This document shows positions 11,293-23,136 of a stretch of 64,000 nt of DNA, piece by piece. This DNA comes from Brachypterus glaber (lineage: Eukaryota > Arthropoda > Insecta > Coleoptera > Kateretidae): NCBI GenBank assembly GCA_958510825.1, contig OY294048.1:12417589-12481588 (forward strand). The letters run 5' to 3'. Every line of letters begins with the position of its first letter. Positions within the stretch are counted from its first letter, which is position 1. The translations under genes and the position numbers were made by a program. Under the pieces are notes generated by a model. The model was not told the origin of the DNA and made no database searches. It was given only the letters and a program-made list of their open reading frames with translations.

Positions 11293-12679
11293 TAGCTAGG
11301 TAAACCCACCTAGTGTGTCAAATTTACGTATTTCATTTTTTTCGGATTCTTATGTAAAAAATCAAAACCAAAACTTTAAACGCAATTTCTGAGAACAGTA
11401 GTTTTGACGGGTTTTGCGGGTTTCTTTGTGCAGGGTTATGCAGAAAGCTACCAACTATGGTTAAACAAATTACACCGGCACACAAAAATAAATAAATCTG
11501 CGGAGCCAAAAAAGCGACTTATATAGCATTGTAGTATTGATCCAGCATAGTCGAAATCTGCATTGATTGTAATTTTCTGCTTACCAGTTTTTTTTATTCG
11601 AGTTCGAATTTTAATTTTAGGCTAAATTTCCGGCACCAAAAATCGAAAGTCGATTTTTTTGTAAAATTAATTTTTTAATAGGCCTCTTCATAAAGATTTT
11701 GGTTGAAAATTTTTTTTTGCAAAAGTTTAATGTTACATGATCAAAAAAATTTTTTTTTTAAAAGTAAAAAGTTCATTATTTTTTTTTTTATTCGGAAGAA
11801 AGATTTCTTGAGTGTAGGTACATATTTAAACAAAAATTTTAACGTAAGATTCGTCAAAATTCGTCTAGCCGTTCACGAGAAAAATATTGATTTAATCATA
11901 ATCATATTATAATCATAATCATAATTATAATCATATTAAACTGTCATTGTTAATAAATTTTGCAAAAAAAATGTTTTTTTCAACCAAAACTTTTTAAACA
12001 TTTAAAGTATTAAAAAAATAATTTAGAAGCAAAAAAAAACGACGTTGTGTTTAATGAAAACTTCCATACTTTTTTATAGGGGAAGTTATAAAACATACCG
12101 AATTAATATTTTATGTAAAACCTTTGATTTGCAAGGGTTGTATAATATCCGAAATATATATTCAGCATTAAAAACTATGCCCAAAAACATGCAAATATGT
12201 TTCCATTAAAATAATTTCAAAACTAATGGTTTTAAAACTCTTGTAAAGCCAAAGGCAAATAAATAGAAATTAAAATTCATCAACTCTTTACCACAATATG
12301 AAACGGGAAAAAGAAACTGCTCTAAGCAAAATAATATTTCCCCTATACTTATTTTTCAAATTTTTATTATAAAAGTAAATTTTTCAAAAAAAAAAAAATT
12401 ACGAAAAAAGTTAAAAAAATAATTATTTATCTATTATAATCATTATTTATTTAATGGATAAAAAAAATAACTACGCAAAATAAAAAAAAAATGAAAATCA
12501 TTTGTTTTTATTTTTTTTGCTTGGTTGGTATTGTTCACTTTATTTTTTTTTTATTTTTCTACGACAGCAGTTTTATTTTTTATTATTCTGACTTAAGTCA
12601 TAATTAATAAATAAATATACAGGGTGATTCAGAAATAAGTTACAAAATTTTAAGGGGCGATTCTAGATCCAATAATATG
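11293..12679. other. Intergenic, AT-rich; no gene seen
   Basis: 11465-11500 (ACACCGGCACACAAAAA…) is a short relative of the end of the foldback at 29713. The remainder is long A and T runs and imperfect TAATCATAA repeats near 11890-11940. No coding signal. Confidence 0.35.
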
Positions 12680-14030
12680 AAAAAAAGTGATTCTTTTAAC
12701 ATGGAAATTAAACACCTCGCAGGGTTAAAAAAATTAAAAGCTAATGGTATCATGACGCTTTCAGGACTAATATAACATTCCACCAACGTACGTTTTATAT
12801 GGTTAACATGTGATATATCCGGGGGTTGTGAGTATAACATACAACCCTATACTAACACTTTTATGCATGTAAGAAAGATTGTTTATAAATAACAATTTGT
12901 TGTAAAATGACTTTTTTTCAACATTTTCTACACTTTTGTTTTCTTTTCAAAAACGTACGTTTTATATGGTTAACATGTGCTATACCAGGGGGCTGTAAGT
13001 ATAATATACAACCCGATATTAACACGTTTATGTATATAAGAAAAAAATTTAAATTACTTTTTTTTAACATTTTCTAAATTTTTGTTTTGTTTTTTTTTAT
13101 AAAATATTGACTATAGAGGAATTTATAAACAATAACCAAACAGTTCAATATTCGTATCCGCTGGGTATTTTCGGTAGTTGAATAGTGGTTCATTTAACAT
13201 GCCAATTGGACACCTCGCATATTTAAAAAAAAATCAAAAGGTAATGGTATCATGACGCTTTTAGGACTAATTTAATATTCCACCAACGTACGTTTTATAT
13301 GGTTAACATGTGCTATATCCGGGGGTTGTAACTATAACATACAACTCGATATTAACACTTTTATGCCTATAAAAATGATTGTTAATAAATTTGTTGTAAA
13401 ATGACTTTTTTTTAACATTTTCTAAATTTTTGTTTTGTTTTTTTTATAAAATATTGACTATAGAAGAATTTATAAACAATAAGTTCAATATTCGTGTCCG
13501 CTGGGTATTTTTAGTAGTTGAATAGTGATTCTTTTAACATGCCAATTGGACACCTCGCAGATTAAAAAAAAATCAAATTTGTATCCGCTGGGTATTTTCG
13601 GTAGTTATTCTTTTAACATGTCAATTGGACACCTCGCAGATATTAAAAAAAATCAAAATCTAATGGTATCAAACAATAAGTTCAATATTCGTGTCCGCTG
13701 GGTATTTTTAGTAGTTGAATAGTGATTCTTTTAACATGCCAATTGGACACCTCGCAGATATTAAAAAAAATCAAAATCTAATGGTATCATGACGATTTCA
13801 GGACTAATATAACATTCCTCCAACGTACGTTTTATATGCTTTACATGTCCTATATCCGGGGGTTGTAAGTATAACATACAACCTAATATTAACACTTTTA
13901 CGCCTATAAGAATGATTGTAAATAAGTTTGTTGTAAAATGACTTTTTTTTCAAAATTTTCTAAATTTTTGTTTCATTTTTATTTTAGAAAATATTGACTA
14001 TAGAGGAATTTATAAACAATAACCAAACAG
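12680..14030 (-). pseudogene. Tandem array of internally deleted copies of the receptor's last exon
   Basis: Each fuller unit joins a copy of the receptor C-terminal codons (like 14032-14107) directly to a copy of the TM5/extracellular-loop-2 coding segment (like 14630-14760), skipping about 520 bp of exon, and then carries the 3'-flanking sequence. Loop-2 copies lie near 12720-12845, 12950-13013, 13255-13345 and 13790-13885. Tail copies lie near 13143-13218, 13483-13560, 13580-13640 and 13680-13757. Reading on the minus strand still shows QPPDI, HIKRTL and SPESVM, but the junction introduces stops such as MIPLDFDFF*. These are broken by-products of the gene, not receptors, and lack most of the helices. 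Units differ by point changes and partial deletions, so several duplication rounds are likely. Confidence 0.75.
13978..13983 (-). terminator. Candidate poly(A) signal of the receptor gene
   Basis: AATAAA on the minus strand about 50 bases past the receptor stop codon. It sits in sequence that is itself repeated in the adjoining array, so other copies of this flank lie further downstream. Confidence 0.35.
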
Positions 14031-14031
14031 T

Positions 14032-15185
14032 TCAATATTCGTATCCGCTGGGTATTTTCGGTAGTTGAATAGTGATTCTTTTAATATGACAATTAGACGC
14101 CTCGCAGCAATCTCTCTCGATAATCCTAGGAACAGAGGAATTATGAACCGGCGAACACGCTTCTAAAAGAGCCATCGGATTCAAGAGCACTTGAAGCAGT
14201 TCACTTCCGGTTTGACATGACAAAGTCCTTTTCTGCGGCAACACCTCCCTTTTTTCTATTTCCCTTCCAGAAGCACTACTTTCTCTCCAACTAGCTGTAG
14301 AGCTCTTCTCCGATATAGCCGAGGCCACGCGAGACCCTATGTGGCATCTAATTGTCTTACTAGTTGTGAATAAAGCGCGATTATTTCTCTCCGGTTGCAG
14401 GAGAATAATATATAACTTGGGGACAAAAAGGAATACCCACGTGACCATAGCACTTAAGGTGACACACATACTCATTGTTACTACTTTAGAGTCACTTCCG
14501 AAGTAAATTGGAACAAACGCGATCCATATGACACACGTAGTGTACATTGCGAATCCTATGAATTTTGCTTCGTTAAAATTCTCAGGAACGTTTCGAGTTT
14601 TAACCGCGTAAAGTGTACATAAGATAATTAAAAAGAAATCAAAAGCTAACGGTACCATGACGCTTTCAGGACTAGTATTACATTCTAATAAAGTACGTTT
14701 TATGTGATAAACATGTGCTATATCCGGGGGTTGTAAGTATAACATACCGCCCGATATTAATACTTCTATGCCTATAAGAAAGATTGTTATTACAACTTGA
14801 GCCGCTGCTGACATAAACAAAAGCTTTCTTGTAGGAAATCTTTTCTTGCTTCCGGCTAGAATCCTAGCGATACGATTTGTTTTTGTCAGTAAGCCTCCGT
14901 AGATCATCGCAAAACTTAATCCTGGCAGGATTCTGGTTAAAGTACACGTTAGTACAGAAGGTTTTGCAAGAATAGCAAAAATAGAGGCGTGCGAAAGGGT
15001 CATTCCGGCTAAAATGATGTAACATAATTCCTTAGTGGACGATTTGACTACGGGCGTATTGTTGAATTTGATGAAGACCATGAAAGCAAACGATGTGCTG
15101 AGGAAACCCAATGAGGCGAAAATCATAGCCACTATGGCCTGTGTGTCGAACCATTGCACGTATTCGATTGGGAGAAGACGGCAAA
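14032..15185 (-). CDS. Metabotropic glutamate receptor-like class C GPCR, last exon (7TM domain and tail)
   Basis: The exon begins after TTTTTTTCAG (acceptor 15188-15186) with TT, which completes a Val codon split from the exon at 19908-20043, and continues CRLLPIEYVQW into seven hydrophobic helices. It ends at the stop at 14032-14034. Counting from that Val-Gln-Trp (15159), TM1 is about 9-31, TM2 45-65, TM3 70-92, TM4 111-137, TM5 165-186, TM6 203-221 and TM7 229-253. Family marks are KTNRI after TM3 (93-97), Cys72 and Cys160 as the conserved TM3-loop 2 disulfide pair, KTRNVPENFNEAK before TM6, and PKLYIIL ending TM7. The tail of about 115 residues is Ser-rich and probably cytoplasmic. Known relatives sense glutamate or related amino acids at the plasma membrane and couple to G proteins. 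I cannot tell mGluR from the insect mXR/mangetout type. The ligand-binding domain is not in view. Confidence 0.9.
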
Positions 15186-15673
15186 CTGAAAAAAAAGCAC
15201 TGCTTAAATGCCGTCAGTAGTAAAAAAATGTGACTAAAGCTGTTAGCGTTTGAGTTTTAATTTTTGGATAGTCACAATTAATTTTTTCCATGATAAAAGT
15301 ATCCATGAACCAGACCAGATAGGTGCAGGATGACTTATCTGTAACTGTATCTGTACTATATACTTATCTGTAACTGTATCTGTATTTTAGTAATAGTAAA
15401 AGCAATTTCAAAAAATATTTTTTTATTTTAAATCTCATTACTTGAGTAGTTTCAATCACCCTGTAACTGTCTGCTTCATGGATCTATTATTTATTTAGTA
15501 GCTATGTCACATAGCTATTAAATAATTAGGTTAAGTGTGTTCCACTTTAAATGCTGATCCACAATGATACCCATTAATGGGTAATTAATGCATCAACATT
15601 CGGTAGTGGCATTTTACAATATTTTTTCATCAAACCACTACATTTCCTGTAGACACCTGATAACAACCAGACC

Positions 15674-16799
15674 CAACTAGCATTTCTAGTTGCCGCAACT
15701 TAATCATTACCTCAATTGAAACAAACTAAGTAGCGGCGACTAGTTATAGGAACGCTATAATTACGTATTAATTATATAGATGCTAAACCAAAATGGGGAA
15801 TAATATAAGGGTAACAATTACGATCTTGCTATTTGTTTGTGACTTAGTTCGGAACAATCTCGTTACAAAACAGTTACTACTTAGCCACGTAAGTGTGTGG
15901 TAGTTATTGGTTACTGCCACATGTGCATAGACATTTGTCTAAATAGTTTAGCTTTTTTTGTCGAAGGTGTGATATAAATATTAACTTATTATACACATCA
16001 TCCATTTCAGTTTGGAAAGAAAACAATCTTATAAGATAAAAAAAGTTTTTAAGTGAATATTAATAATAATTACTCTAAAAAACCAATAGGCCAAGAAAAT
16101 TATGTAGTTTTATTGTTTAAATAAATGATATAATTGATTTTAAGGTTAGGAACGCAAAATTGAATATTTTTTAGTAATATGTGTTATATTGTATTTGTTA
16201 TTATTACCAAATAATAAAATATTGGTCACTATTTACTTAAAACATAAATTATGCTTAATTAAATATTTTTCCAATACTGCGTATTACTTATTAAAATAAA
16301 ATATGGAGATTATTTAAAATTTTACTATTAAGTCCCAATTGCCTCACTATGCAAATTAAAACTATTATCTATTTTTTATCTATAACCGCGCCATAACTTA
16401 TAATTGTAACTTAAAAGTAATCTGTTACTGTTTAGTAAAATTTCTAAAACGTAATTGTTACCTATACCAAAAACCAAATAGGTATGATTACTTTAAAGTA
16501 GGATTATGGTAACTTTTTATGGTTGCAGCGACGTACCTTTTGGAAAATTTTAGTAATATAACCCTAGTGGTCATTTTATCGGGTAATTACGTAGTTAAGG
16601 CAACTTTATTATTACTATTAAGTACAAAAAGGATAAAAATAATATTCTTGGTAGAATTTACCATTCTATTACCAATAAAAATATATTTAATAGTCTTTAA
16701 CACCATAAAGGTATATAATAAGTAAGAGCTACGCAATTACAACTCATTAATGGTAGCGGTTCCAATTATTTAGGTAAAATTCACAAAGAATGCTAGTTG
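15674..16799. repeat. 1.1-kb element with CAACTAGCATT ends and GTAACAATTAC-like words
   Basis: The first 11 bases, CAACTAGCATT, are exactly repeated in inverse orientation at the other end (AATGCTAGTTG). Within it GTAACAATTAC, GTAATTGTTACC, GTAATTAC and GGTAACT recur in both orientations. No target duplication is obvious and no protein is encoded. The open frame at 16519-16725 is inside it. Confidence 0.5.
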
Positions 16800-17262
16800 A
16801 TGAGGTTAAATATTCTATCAATCTATTTTCCCTCGTACAAAGTGATGTCGGTAGACTGCACAGTTTCAGGCTGCTGGCTCTGGTCAGTACCATGATTCAA
16901 CTCTAAACGCTTATTAACTCAATTAAGTTGAGAAAACACTTTCAGACTTTGTTGACTTCAAAAGTAAAGTCATTAGTTTGATTTATATTTGTGCGCTATC
17001 TATTGCTAGACATAGACAACTACTCATTCTTTTAATCTTGAAACTTTGTAGTAGTTGAAAACTTGTATGTCTCAAGAACATAGTACTACTAACGTTGGTT
17101 AGACTTAAAATTTACGAGGACATTTTAATCCAAATTATAAACACATTAATTAAATATTTCATCTGGGTATCAAAAATACTAAAAAAAAATAAAACGTAAC
17201 AATTTTAGTTGCGATTTTTTAACTACTCGTGGCAGTTTAGTGGACAGCTTTTGATGTCTAAT

Positions 17263-17562
17263 AGCCAGTCATCGGCGAATTTCCAGTGCTCGCATAGGCG
17301 CCGCGTCGATTCTATCGTTGACGCGAGGTTTTAAATATTTACATTTTTATTTTCTTCGAAAAACACCGATATATTTACATATTTATAGTTAATATGTATA
17401 TTAAATATTGTTGTGTGTAACAAATTAGTCGTCAAATGTTTCGATTTAGTGACTTTTATACAAATTTCACTCATAATTCGGCAAAACTATTCCGTAAGCC
17501 TATGTTTCTGTGTTTATTTTCAACGTTGATGAGTCATAACTGAATTTATTCCGATTAATGCT
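17263..17562 (-). repeat. 300-bp dispersed repeat, copy 1 (inverse of 53118-53396)
   Basis: From CAGTCATCGGCGAATTTCCA to about CCGATTAATG, this matches the segment at 53118-53396 in reverse complement with few differences over its whole length. The GC-rich end (GCCGCGTCGATTCTATCGTT) is unlike the flanks. No reading frame is conserved, so the type of element is not known. Confidence 0.6.
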
Positions 17563-18838
17563 AATAGCTATCAAGATTATGCTGTGTTGTCGATGTTATC
17601 CGATTTGTTATTTTTTATGAAATATGTTTTACGGACTTTACAGATTTAAGACTTTTTAAGAAATAAATAAAAAAATGTTCAGATGTGAGACAGGTGTGGA
17701 TGCAGGGCGAGTTGGGAGTGACCTCCTCCCCAGAAAGACCAAGTTTTAAGGAAAATAGAGCATTTTTTAAAGCAACTTGATCGGGAAATAGGAAGTAACC
17801 GCTGAAAAAAGTACATCTAAATTTCTTCTAGAATGTAATCTTTTAAGATTTCATCGGAATTTACTTCAAGATTACCTCAAATTTCAATTAAGCTTACCTT
17901 AAAAATTACCCAAGAAAAAATCCCACGTTTGGTAAAGATAAGATTTTCTCAAGGTTTTTTCCAATTTTTTCAAATAAATTCCTCAGCGGTTTACCCCTCA
18001 TAAAATAGGTAAAATTAGTTTTTTCCAAAAGTAGATTTTAAGTCAATTACTCTTAACCAGACGTATTACGTATTTTTGTGCGCTTAAACCGAATTTGATA
18101 GTACGAACTAGCTCGATGTAAATTATCTAGCACCTAAAACTAAGGTCTTAAATGATTAAATTCTGGTCAGCAAGTCGAGAGGCAAAACTGACCGAACTCA
18201 CTTTTCCCGAGACTTTTCCTTAAGACCGGTACACCGCAGAACTGCAGTTCACGAAATGTTTAAAGTCATCTAGCGCCTAAACTACTGACTTTTGGAAATT
18301 ATGCCCATGAGCACTTTAGATCAGGATGTTCAGGACTATAACTTCAAAAAAAATCAAATTTGACTGAAAACACTTTTACATGAGCAGGGAGAAAGGTCCG
18401 TTTGGGTCAGTAAGCTTTTTGTCAAATTCGCTCTCAGCGCCCAAAAATACAGAATAAAAATCTAGTCTAGTCTATTCTATAACTTTTTCTCATATAAACT
18501 CTCAAAAGTAAAAAATATGCAGAAAATATCTCGCAAACCAAGCACAATGTAAAAATTCTAAAAAATAAGGTCAATTTGTTTTTTTTTGAGGAGAAAATAT
18601 GAGTATATAGTTTTGGGGGTCGTAATTTTCACCCCCTAGCCCCGATCTACCCTAAAAATAAAATCTTAAATAGCACCTCCTTCAAATGAACAAATTAGGA
18701 TATAATAAAAAATAAAAAAGTTGGGGTTGCTGGTAGCTAAAGGGTAGAAGTTACAACTCCCATGAATTAAACTGATTTTAATTATTTTTAAGTATTAGGG
18801 TATATATTGTTCATATTATTTTAAAATAAAATCATCCA
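17563..18838. other. Intronic repeat debris
   Basis: 17760-18003 is the right part of the family seen at 405-561. 18040-18560 resembles the left arm of the foldback at 29713 (CAATTACTCTTAACCAGACG…, TATTTTTGTGCGC). 18600-18830 shows nothing recognisable. Confidence 0.4.
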
Positions 18839-19654
18839 CACTGTAAAAACTGCATGTAAAATAATGTAAAAATACATGAATTTACATAGTACGGAATAGT
18901 AAATTTACTATCCTGGACTATGCATAATTCATGAATTTATGTAAAAGAATGTAAAATAATGTAAAATAATGTAAAAGAATGTAAAAGAATGTAAAAGCTT
19001 GTAAAAGAATGTAAAATAATGTAAAAGAATGTAAAATAATGTAAAAAAATATATTTACATTGATTTACATATTTTTACATGATTTTACAATATCAGGCTA
19101 TGTTATTTTAAGACGCGCGTGCGCCTTGGACAATAACCAAAAAGGCGTCGCATCATGAGACGGACCGTTTAATATTGATATTGTTAGAGAGATAGCGACG
19201 CATGCTGCTAGGTTAAAGTGTTAAAAGTGTAAAAAAAGGTAAATATTATTTATGTACGATATTTAAATGTTTTATTTGTAGCCTAAAATTCATTATAAAT
19301 TACGATTTTTATCAACCAATAGATCTTTAAAGAAAGACGTAAGCAGTTTATACTCGTATTAAGGGTGCAATTCGTTTGGTTTATTAAACCAAATGAACTT
19401 TACGCTACTATATTTCAAAAAAGCTTTGACACATAGACTTGTAATTTGGAACAAACATTTTCTAAGTAGTAAATATTTTTTTTTCAAATTTCAAGTCTAT
19501 GCAAAATATTACCAGTCTGGACTATGTAATTTTTACTGTTCCGGTCTATGCAAAACATTACCATTACGGACTATGTAATTTTTACCATTCCGGTCTATGG
19601 CAACATATTACCATTTACGGACTATGTAATTTAATGTAATTTATTTTTACCGTG
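18839..19654. repeat. Element with CAC(T/G)GTAAAAA ends and a GTAAAATAAT tandem
   Basis: Left end CACTGTAAAAA pairs with inverted right end CACGGTAAAAA. From about 18940 to 19060 a 10-bp word (GTAAAATAAT / GTAAAAGAAT) is repeated about ten times, and toward the right CGGACTATGTAATTTTTACC or its variants recur four times at about 50-bp spacing. Non-coding; the open frame at 19393-19578 is repeat sequence. Confidence 0.5.
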
Positions 19655-19907
19655 CACTCTTAAGTTAAAACATAGCACTTTTTAAGCTCATTCAAATGAC
19701 TTATTACAAGACAGGGATTGCTATATTATATTTTATTGTTGGAATAACTGAGGGTTAAATTTGCCCTTGAAAACCCACATTGACCTATTTTTTGGAATTT
19801 TCACATTGCGCTTAGTTTGCAAGATATTTCACCCTGTATAAATAAAAAAGGTTCAATTATTTTATACAAATCTGACAACGTCTCGAGTACGTGAGCATTT
19901 AACTTAC

Positions 19908-20043
19908 CTATCCTAAGCTCATCCGGCTCAAACCCTTGCGGACATCTGCGACAGTTCTCGCCCTCAGCCACCAGGATTTCGCCCGCAGGACACGGGACGC
20001 ATACCCAGCAGCACCGCTTATCCTTGCCGCCTTGTTGAACATT
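19908..20043 (-). CDS. Receptor exon: end of the cysteine-rich domain
   Basis: A 136-base exon between TTCTTTTCCAG (acceptor 20046-20044) and AGGATAG|GTAAGTT. It encodes NVQQGGKDKRCCWVCVPCPA, then GEILVAEGENCRRCPQGFEP and DELRI, with the CCWVC…PC…C..CP spacing of the nine-cysteine domain that links the ligand-binding module to the helices in mGluR-type receptors. The last base (G) plus TT of the next exon makes Val, so RI-V-CRLLPIEY reads through in phase. It is GC-rich compared with its intron surroundings. The exon to its 5' side should end with the first part of the cysteine-rich domain but was not found here. Confidence 0.88.
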
Positions 20044-21226
20044 CTGGAAAAGAAGGATTTCAAAATAAACACCGCTGCCAACTTCAGGCGTTGTTTAGTT
20101 ATTAAAAAAAAATAACAAAAATATGTATTCAACATTAATTTTTTCAAAAATATATATTTTAAAAAAATATATAAGTATTTTTTCTGATTTTTTTTTTTAA
20201 CTTTTTTAAAACATTTTTTTTTTTCATGAATAACTGTGCAATAACAGCGTCAACATGAAAGTCTCGTTAGTAAAATATAGCTTAAATTGTCCATTTACTT
20301 TAAAAAATATTTTTTAAAATTCTAATTATTACGATCGTAATAATTAGTCCCTGGTAAGTAAATACCTCGATCCGAGCTCTGATAATAATAAATAATTATT
20401 ATACATTAAATAATAATATTGTATTTTATTTTTCTGTAAAAATAAACATTGAAATAAAGAATTATCTTTGTCTTTTTGAAAGTTTATAAATGAAAGCGTA
20501 ATTATCTATATTTTGAACGACTATTAAAACCTCTATTCATCATCAAAAATATCATACGCTGGAAAAAATCGAATATATTTTTTTAATCTGATTTTCCGAA
20601 GTTTATTCAATAGAAAAATTAATTTCCTTTCCTAACTTAAAGGAAATGAAATTTTTATTTTAAACTAATTTTAAAAATTCTCTCCAAATTTTTAAAAGAA
20701 AAAACCTTTGAAATTTAACTTTATTATTTATATTGACTTCTCATGAAAGAACAAAATATCAAGATTAAGGTGGAAACAAAAAAAACTTTTTTTTAGATTG
20801 TAATGGGAACTTTATCTTAAAGCTTTTAAAAATTAGAAATGTTTTAACCTCTTGAGGAACATAGGCACATAGGTACCTATTAGGGTGCACCGAAAAAAAA
20901 AGTTGCTAATCGACTATGTGGTAAATGTAGGAAATTAAATTTGAAATCGACTGTTTAAATTATTTTTTCGATTAAAAACCTCCAGACCCCTTCTCAACGG
21001 CCCCGAAGTTTTCTAGTTTAGTTGTTTAGACAATAGTGTATAAAGTTGTCACCTTATGACTTTTTGGCTATTCTGTAGGTTTACCCTAACCTAATATTTT
21101 AAAATTGACAATTATGCCATTTCCAAAAAACATTAATGGATTTAATGTTAAAAAACATACCAAATACCTGTATAGTATACATTATACATTATTAATGGAA
21201 AAATATACATTATGTAAATTATTAAC
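20044..21226. other. Upstream receptor intron or intergenic sequence, no exon seen
   Basis: AT-rich sequence with A/T runs. 20191-20350 resembles 33350-33420 (…GCAATAACAGCGTCAACATGA…), an old dispersed repeat. No exon of the receptor's extracellular domain is recognisable up to the assembly gap. Confidence 0.4.
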
Positions 21227-21426
21227 NNNNNNNNNNNNNNNNNNNNNNNNNNNNNNNNNNNNNNNNNNNNNNNNNNNNNNNNNNNNNNNNNNNNNNNNNN
21301 NNNNNNNNNNNNNNNNNNNNNNNNNNNNNNNNNNNNNNNNNNNNNNNNNNNNNNNNNNNNNNNNNNNNNNNNNNNNNNNNNNNNNNNNNNNNNNNNNNNN
21401 NNNNNNNNNNNNNNNNNNNNNNNNNN
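21227..21426. other. Assembly gap (200 N)
   Basis: A run of exactly 200 undetermined bases, the usual length of a scaffolding gap of unspecified size. Any exon here would be missed. Translated frames spanning it are meaningless. Confidence 0.95.
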
Positions 21427-22081
21427 CTTCCGATTTTTTAAATCCAAAAAAATAATACCTACGTAAATGATTAGTAACAGACTTTATTTAAAAATTACAA
21501 TTAAAAAGTACAAGAAAAAAAAACTAAAACTCCAAAACTCTGTTTACAACATAAACAAGAAAAAACAAAAATAAAATCTTTCAAAAAATATAAAATATAC
21601 AAGATACAGATGAATATTTTTAACAATCTAATAGTGTCATAAAAAAACAATTTCTAAAATTTAAAGTTAACAAAATCTTAAATATGGTATATAGCAGAAG
21701 TATAGCGATCTTAGATGTTTGTGGTTAGTTGGACGGACGAAAATAACTTTAAACATAGAGGATCTCTACAAAAGTATAGATTACGGAGGGGATAGTTTGT
21801 GCGTATAGATCTATAATAACTTATTCAAAATAAAAATTACCTAAAATTTACTGCTTTTAAACTTTAGTTATAAGTAAGTAATACATTTGGTTAAGTCAAT
21901 AAGTCTAAAACATATCACGGTGCTTTTTTAAGGGCATATTTTATTTTGTTTTGCAACCCTGATATATTTGGTTGTTATATTTTAAGCCCCAATATTGTAG
22001 TACATACACGTATGAATGTAAAGTATCTATACTTTTGCTTACTTTTCTGTTTTTACACACTTAAATACCTATATACAACAT
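21427..22081. other. 3' flank of the Ly6-like gene
   Basis: AT-rich sequence. An AATAAA on the minus strand at 21945-21940 is a candidate poly(A) signal about 140 bases past the stop codon at 22082. No other feature seen. Confidence 0.4.
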
Positions 22082-22305
22082 CTAGTGCATCAAGAATTTA
22101 GGAATCAAGAAAGCCAAAACGGCTACAATCATGGCGTATTGGCTGTTGAACATAGATGGAGCTGAGTTACATAATTCTCCTTGACAGATGTCGCAGCTTA
22201 CTTCGGTTCCTTCCATATTTCCACAGGTGTATTTCAGTTGGCCGTTCGTTTGTTTTTCAGCAATTACGCACTTACGAATGGTCATTGGTTTTCCACTCAT
22301 TTTGT
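22082..22305 (-). CDS. Ly6/three-finger protein, exon 3 (C-terminal half and GPI signal)
   Basis: The exon begins after TTATTCCAG with AC, completing an Asp codon split from exon 2, and ends at TAG (22084-22082). It encodes residues 62-135 of the joined protein: Cys74, Cys89, then CDIC (99-102) and the closing CN (107-108) typical of Ly6/uPAR folds, followed by a short Ser/Asn linker and a hydrophobic tail (about 118-133) with no long cytoplasmic end. That arrangement is a GPI-attachment signal; likely attachment residues are Ser109 to Ser116. An upstream in-frame ATG lies inside the exon, but the splice-joined frame makes it internal Met64. Confidence 0.85.
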
Positions 22306-22387
22306 CTGGAATAAAAAAAATGGTTAGTTTTAAACAAATAAAGAGTACAACCCTGTTAAAAATTTTCCCATATAATATGACCATACA

Positions 22388-22534
22388 CCAGGAAACTAGA
22401 TGACGTCCCCGACGTACTATCGACGTCAGTTTTAGGTCATATTTGTGACGTCATACATACGACGCATATCAGACGTCGACAAGACGTTAGTTTTTGGTCA
22501 AATCTTAACGTCATCAAAATTGTACGTCGCTGGG
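22388..22534. repeat. Short element rich in GACGTC
   Basis: About 147 bp carrying GACGTC or GACGT/ACGTC at least ten times in both orientations, with imperfect ends CCAG…GACGT and ACGTCGCTGG. It resembles in style the CCCAGAC element at 4297-4902 but has a different motif arrangement. It lies in the Ly6-like gene's second intron. Confidence 0.4.
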
Positions 22535-23136
22535 AAGTCAATTTAATGCTGAGGTTATAGGTGGTGCTACATATATTTTTCTACCACTAAAAAAAGTTTT
22601 AAATTCTATATATTGATTAAAGATTGATGATTGATTGTCTTTTTCTGGAATTACGTAAACTGAACATTACTGTTCAAGGATTTATTTGGATATGGCTAAT
22701 TAAATTATTTGGTTGTAACAAATTTTATTTGACTTAAATAAATATTTAGTTCCTGTAAACAAATATTTTAATTTCAAAATTATTTATTAATGGAAACAAA
22801 ATAGTTTATTTTTTCGGTGTCGTGCCATGTCATTTAAAAAAAAACAAAATGAGATAAGTGTCAAAGAGGAGCACCCAAAAGGGCCTTTTATTTGGCGCTT
22901 AGCTGGTTTTGTTTTTGTCAAATTATTTTATATTATTAATGTGCATTAAATAAAATTAAGTTAAGTCCAGATTGACATATTTTTTAATTGCTTTTTTAGC
23001 GTTTCTCACATTCATAGTGTTTTAGGGATAACTGGAGGATTTTCGGCACCTGATCTTTTGATCATTTTGAAATTTGGCACATAATTTTGTGCAATCAAAA
23101 GAAAAAAAAATAAGATTTCAAGGCTTGTAAATTTAA

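Larger units (their letters stand above)
15186..19907 (-). other. Intron of the receptor gene
   Basis: The intron is bounded by GTAAGTT (19907-19901) and TTTTTTTCAG, with phase 1 on both sides. It contains a short direct repeat at 15333-15385 (ACTTATCTGTAACTGTATCT twice), the inverted-repeat elements at 15674-16799 and 18839-19654, a 300-bp dispersed repeat at 17263-17562, and fragments of two other repeat families at about 17760-18003 and 18040-18560. No other exon is evident in it. Confidence 0.75.

Noticed and set aside
15035..15220. Plus-strand frame over the receptor exon start
   Set aside because: Antisense shadow of the receptor coding sequence and its splice acceptor.
21427..21440. 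Residual sequencing adapter at the gap edge (CTTCCGAT)
   Set aside because: Eight matching bases followed by unrelated sequence is too little to claim adapter contamination.
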